Shown piece after piece: positions 5,783 through 8,471 of a stretch of DNA of 8,471 bases. Position numbers and translations under genes: made by a program. Numbering within the stretch: the first letter of the stretch is position 1; the number at the start of each line of letters is the position of its first letter. The notes beneath the pieces are model-generated. The model was not told the DNA's origin. It was given only the letters and a program-made list of their open reading frames with translations, and searched no databases. Source of the stretch: Candidatus Gastranaerophilales bacterium HUM_12 (GTDB taxonomy: Bacteria > Cyanobacteriota > Vampirovibrionia > Gastranaerophilales > Gastranaerophilaceae); contig DABJ01000011.1 of NCBI GenBank assembly GCA_002102825.1, forward strand, positions 47,516 to 55,986, in the 5' to 3' direction.

Positions 5783-5806
5783 GCAGGTAAAGGTAGGATT
5801 AAAAAT

Positions 5807-6568
5807 ATGATAAATAGAAAATCAAGAGATGAAATTAAAAGAATGAAACATGCAGGTTACATCGTTGCTTTAGTTCACCAAAAGATGAAAGAAGTCGTTG
5901 TTCCCGGGATTTCTACAAAAGAATTAGACGAAATTGCAATGAAAATAATTAAAGAAAACCGTGCAATTCCAACATTTTTAGGTTATTCAGGCTTTCCGGC
6001 TTGTATTTGTACTTCAATTAACGAACAAGTCGTACACGGTATTCCATCAGAAAAAGCTATCCTTAAAGAGGGCGATATCATTGCAATTGATGTAGGCGCA
6101 ACTTATGGTGGTATGGTTGGTGATAGTGCTTGGTCATACAGAGTTGGAAATGTAAGTCCGGAAGTTGACAAGTTGATGAAAACAACTGAGGAATCTCTAT
6201 ACGCAGGAATTAAGCAAATGTGTCCGGGAAACGTATTAGATGATATATCTAAAGCTGTTGAAGCTGTTGCAAATCGTGAAGGTTACGGAATCGTTCGACA
6301 ATATGGCGGTCATGGTGTTGGACATGAAATGCATGAAGATCCATTTTTATTCAATTATAGTGTAGGAGATAACACTCCAATCAAATCTAACATGGCTATT
6401 GCAATTGAGCCAATGTTGAATTTAGGTTGCGATGACGTTGTTGTTTCTGAAACTGACGGTTGGACAGTAAGCACAAAAGATGGAAAACCATCTGCGCACT
6501 TTGAACACACAGTAATTGCAACTGATGATGGACCAATCATCACAACCACCTTAAATCAGGAGATTTAG
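5807..6568 (+). CDS. map: Type I methionine aminopeptidase
   Basis: Removes the initiator methionine from nascent cytosolic proteins after deformylation; a two-metal enzyme. The 253 residues form a single catalytic domain without the N-terminal zinc-binding or SH3-linker extension of some relatives. All active-site residues are visible: H77 (VVHGIP), D95 (AIDVGA), D106 (GDSAW), H169 (GGHGVG), H176 (EMHEDP), E201 (AIEPM) and E233 (FEHTV). Start ATG 5807 has AGGA 8 nt upstream. It is the first gene of a tight three-gene unit; its stop TAG is directly followed by the ATG of the next gene, whose Shine-Dalgarno lies within map. It is divergent from rimP. Identification is secure. Confidence 0.97.
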   Translation: MINRKSRDEIKRMKHAGYIVALVHQKMKEVVVPGISTKELDEIAMKIIKENRAIPTFLGYSGFPACICTSINEQVVHGIPSEKAILKEGDIIAIDVGATYGGMVGDSAWSYRVGNVSPEVDKLMKTTEESLYAGIKQMCPGNVLDDISKAVEAVANREGYGIVRQYGGHGVGHEMHEDPFLFNYSVGDNTPIKSNMAIAIEPMLNLGCDDVVVSETDGWTVSTKDGKPSAHFEHTVIATDDGPIITTTLNQEI

Positions 6569-7240
6569 ATGAATTATTATATAGGTGTATCGCTTGCTTC
6601 AGGTTCAAGTATGGATTCCGGAGTTGCTGTAATCAGTGAGGATAACAAAATTATCCTGCTTGATAAGCTGTACAAAATGAATGATATAATTTTCTTTTTT
6701 GAAAATTTTTCTTCTTTAAAAAACTCTAAAATCTGTGTTTCTGTACCTTTTGACAGAACAATGCTTGAAGGTAAATGGAGAATTCTTTCAAAACCTTATC
6801 AACCGGTAGCAACAAACAAAAATATTCCCAACCGTGATAATTGGACACAAAGACATTCAAACAGAGGCTCTGAATATTTTAGAGAGTTAACAGAACGAGG
6901 AATTGAAGTCAATAGATTTGATATTTATATGACACGTCAAAGTATGCATTTGAATTCTTGCTATAAAGACAGGTCACCCGCTGATTGCAAATTTTTGCAA
7001 CAAGCTTTGAAATTTGAATGGGGTTTTGAGGATTTACCTGCTAACATGATGCCAATGTCACATTTAGAGGCTATATTGGGAGCAATGCTTGCAAAAGAAA
7101 AAGTTCAAAATCCGAATGAAATTAGAAATATTTACAATTTCAAAGGACTTAATGTTATTGATATCAAAGAAAATTTAAATATTTCAACTGAAGTTTACGA
7201 CTTTGAGAGAAAACTTATTGGGAAATCTTGCATAGATTAA
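6569..7240 (+). CDS. Hypothetical protein, possibly RNase H-like fold (DUF429-like)
   Basis: I do not recognise the family with confidence. The 223 residues open with YIGVSLASGSSMDSGVAVI, a beta-turn-beta start like those of RNase H-like-fold proteins. A strand KICVSVPFDR (54-63) follows, then an Arg/Asn-rich segment (84-105: NRDNWTQRHSNRG), ERGIEVNRFDIY (109-120), KFLQQALKFEWG (141-152) and the helix PMSHLEAILGAMLAKE (162-177). This order resembles DUF429 proteins (predicted nucleases), but the first catalytic Asp position reads Ser (GVS instead of GVD), so activity is doubtful. No signal peptide or membrane helix is seen. Its ATG is the first base after the map stop, with AGGAG at 6558-6562 inside map, which suggests translational coupling. 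The start is well supported; the function is unknown. Confidence 0.82.
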   Translation: MNYYIGVSLASGSSMDSGVAVISEDNKIILLDKLYKMNDIIFFFENFSSLKNSKICVSVPFDRTMLEGKWRILSKPYQPVATNKNIPNRDNWTQRHSNRGSEYFRELTERGIEVNRFDIYMTRQSMHLNSCYKDRSPADCKFLQQALKFEWGFEDLPANMMPMSHLEAILGAMLAKEKVQNPNEIRNIYNFKGLNVIDIKENLNISTEVYDFERKLIGKSCID

Positions 7241-7258
7241 TCAGATTTTGGGAGAGCA

Positions 7259-8467
7259 ATGTTAAAAAAGATAATTGATACAATCAGTAATCCGTTACTA
7301 TTTTATGCAGACAAATCAGGAAATGCTGTTTTTAGAAATTTCTGTTGGTTTAAAAATACGGGCTGCCTTTATAAAATGAATTTGACAAAAGCCGAGGTTG
7401 GCAAAATCTTGGAATGCAGATTTGAACTTGAAAAATATTTGAAAGCGGCATATTTTATTGTTCCAATTGTTATTTATTTAATTTTTATACACCTAAATTT
7501 TTCATTGTTAAATATGTTGATTTGCGAATTCTGGTGGATAACAATCATTTGCGGCATTAAATGCGTTTGCGCTTATATGTACAGTAAAATTCTTATTCAC
7601 AACTTTGGAATGTATGAAGTTGTGGATTTTAAACCACATATTCCTCGAGAAAAAACTTTAGATTACAGAGCGAATTTTTATTCAAAAATAGTTTTGATTT
7701 TAGTTTTGATTGCATTATTTTTTGCTCCGGCTTTCGGGCTATTATATGGAATGAAATTAAATTTAAACTCTAAAAAAACTCATTATACATCTGCAATAAC
7801 TCTTTCAAAAATATATCTTGCATTATACCCCAAAACAGAATCCGTATATGATATGCGAGCTTTTGCAAGATACAAAAAAAGGGATTATGAGGGAGCATTA
7901 AAAGATTACAAAACCGTGCTAAAAATGTCCGGAAAGAAATTCACCAAAAAAGATTTCACGAGATTTGCAAACCTTTTATTACTAGAGAGAAAATTAACAA
8001 CCGCTGAAAATGCAGTTGACGTTTTTAACGAATATGCAACAAGAAAAAAAATGAGCATTCTTGAAGAAGAGCAAATGTTATGGATAAAATCAATTTTTAG
8101 GGTTGAAAATAATATTATCGAGAGCATAATTCCAGACTACAACGACCTTTTAGAGTCTTTAGATAAGAAAGATAAAATAAATTATTTCTATATCTCAAGT
8201 GACAAAGCATACATTTTGTATCTAATGCAAAATTACGATTATGCAATAGAAATTTATAATGTATTGATTTCTTATGCCGCAGCTCACCCAGAAAAATTCG
8301 CAAAAGAATTACAATCACTATATGCGGAACGTGGTTATGCAAAACGCAAAATGCAAGACCAACTTGGTGCAGATGCAGATTTTGTTAAATCTAAAATAGA
8401 CCCATTTGAACTTGATAAATATGAACCTCGTTACAGTCATCAAGAATTTGTTGCCGAAAAGTTTTAG
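7259..8467 (+). CDS. Membrane-anchored protein with C-terminal TPR-like repeats
   Basis: 402 residues of unrecognised function. A soluble N-terminal part (1-60) contains three cysteines (29, 36, 53). Three hydrophobic segments follow, at about 62-79, 84-107 and 142-164, with the stretch FKPHIPREKTLDYRANF between the second and third. The remainder is soluble and helical, with TPR-like units at about 194-222 (AFARYKKRDYEGALKDYKTVL), 311-338 (DKAYILYLMQNYDYAIEIYNVL) and 353-377 (YAERGYAKRKMQDQLGADADF). Such repeats usually bind protein partners, so a membrane scaffold or assembly role is likely but inferred. Start ATG 7259 has GGGAG at 7250-7254. It is 18 bp after the preceding gene, making it the third gene of the map unit. 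The stop TAG is at 8465-8467, so the gene is complete and any further operon members lie outside the window. Confidence 0.85.
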   Translation: MLKKIIDTISNPLLFYADKSGNAVFRNFCWFKNTGCLYKMNLTKAEVGKILECRFELEKYLKAAYFIVPIVIYLIFIHLNFSLLNMLICEFWWITIICGIKCVCAYMYSKILIHNFGMYEVVDFKPHIPREKTLDYRANFYSKIVLILVLIALFFAPAFGLLYGMKLNLNSKKTHYTSAITLSKIYLALYPKTESVYDMRAFARYKKRDYEGALKDYKTVLKMSGKKFTKKDFTRFANLLLLERKLTTAENAVDVFNEYATRKKMSILEEEQMLWIKSIFRVENNIIESIIPDYNDLLESLDKKDKINYFYISSDKAYILYLMQNYDYAIEIYNVLISYAAAHPEKFAKELQSLYAERGYAKRKMQDQLGADADFVKSKIDPFELDKYEPRYSHQEFVAEKF

Positions 8468-8471
8468 ATTT

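Overview
The window is a low-GC bacterial chromosome segment using the standard stop codons, with Shine-Dalgarno sites of the AGGAG/AAGGA type. The best taxonomic guess is a gut member of the Candidatus Gastranaerophilales (Melainabacteria/Vampirovibrionia, the non-photosynthetic sister lineage of Cyanobacteria). Three things suggest this: a small protein with the N-terminal 'SPNFQGK' signature that I associate with many proteins of this group, a monomeric group B-type [FeFe] hydrogenase fitting a fermentative anaerobe, and a pilin-like gene end at the left edge. This is an inference from pattern memory, not a database match.

Layout. (1) 1-317: the 3' end of an open reading frame entering from the left (possibly pseudopilin-like), a perfect 11-bp hairpin without a T-tract, then a candidate promoter. 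(2) 318-1784: a complete monomeric [FeFe] hydrogenase with several ferredoxin-like [4Fe-4S] motifs and all H-cluster cysteines, ending in a strong intrinsic terminator. (3) 1853-2416 (minus): an unrecognised 187-aa protein. (4) 2602-3267: an orphan NarL/FixJ-type response regulator, convergent with (5) 3271-3594 (minus), an unrecognised 107-aa protein. (6) 3755-5542 (minus): the rimP-nusA operon, with a promoter at about 5629-5657, a terminator-shaped hairpin in its leader and an intrinsic terminator after nusA. infB, ylxR and the L7Ae-like gene, which often follow, are absent. (7) 5807-8467: map (methionine aminopeptidase) with two unrecognised genes packed behind it, one starting on the base after the map stop codon and the last encoding a membrane-anchored protein with TPR-like repeats.

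How the parts relate. rimP/nusA (ribosome maturation, transcription elongation and termination) and map (nascent-chain processing) are divergent core-expression genes sharing a 264-bp intergenic region that holds both promoters. The most testable regulatory idea is that the hairpin in the rimP leader is an attenuator through which NusA limits its own operon. The hydrogenase is an independent unit for H2 metabolism; its maturation genes hydE, hydF and hydG are not in the window. No tRNA, rRNA, CRISPR array, transposase, integrase or recognisable defence system is present. I did not find a clear new multi-gene system; the least explained parts are the two genes behind map, the hairpin region at the left edge and the inverted repeat around the nusA terminator.
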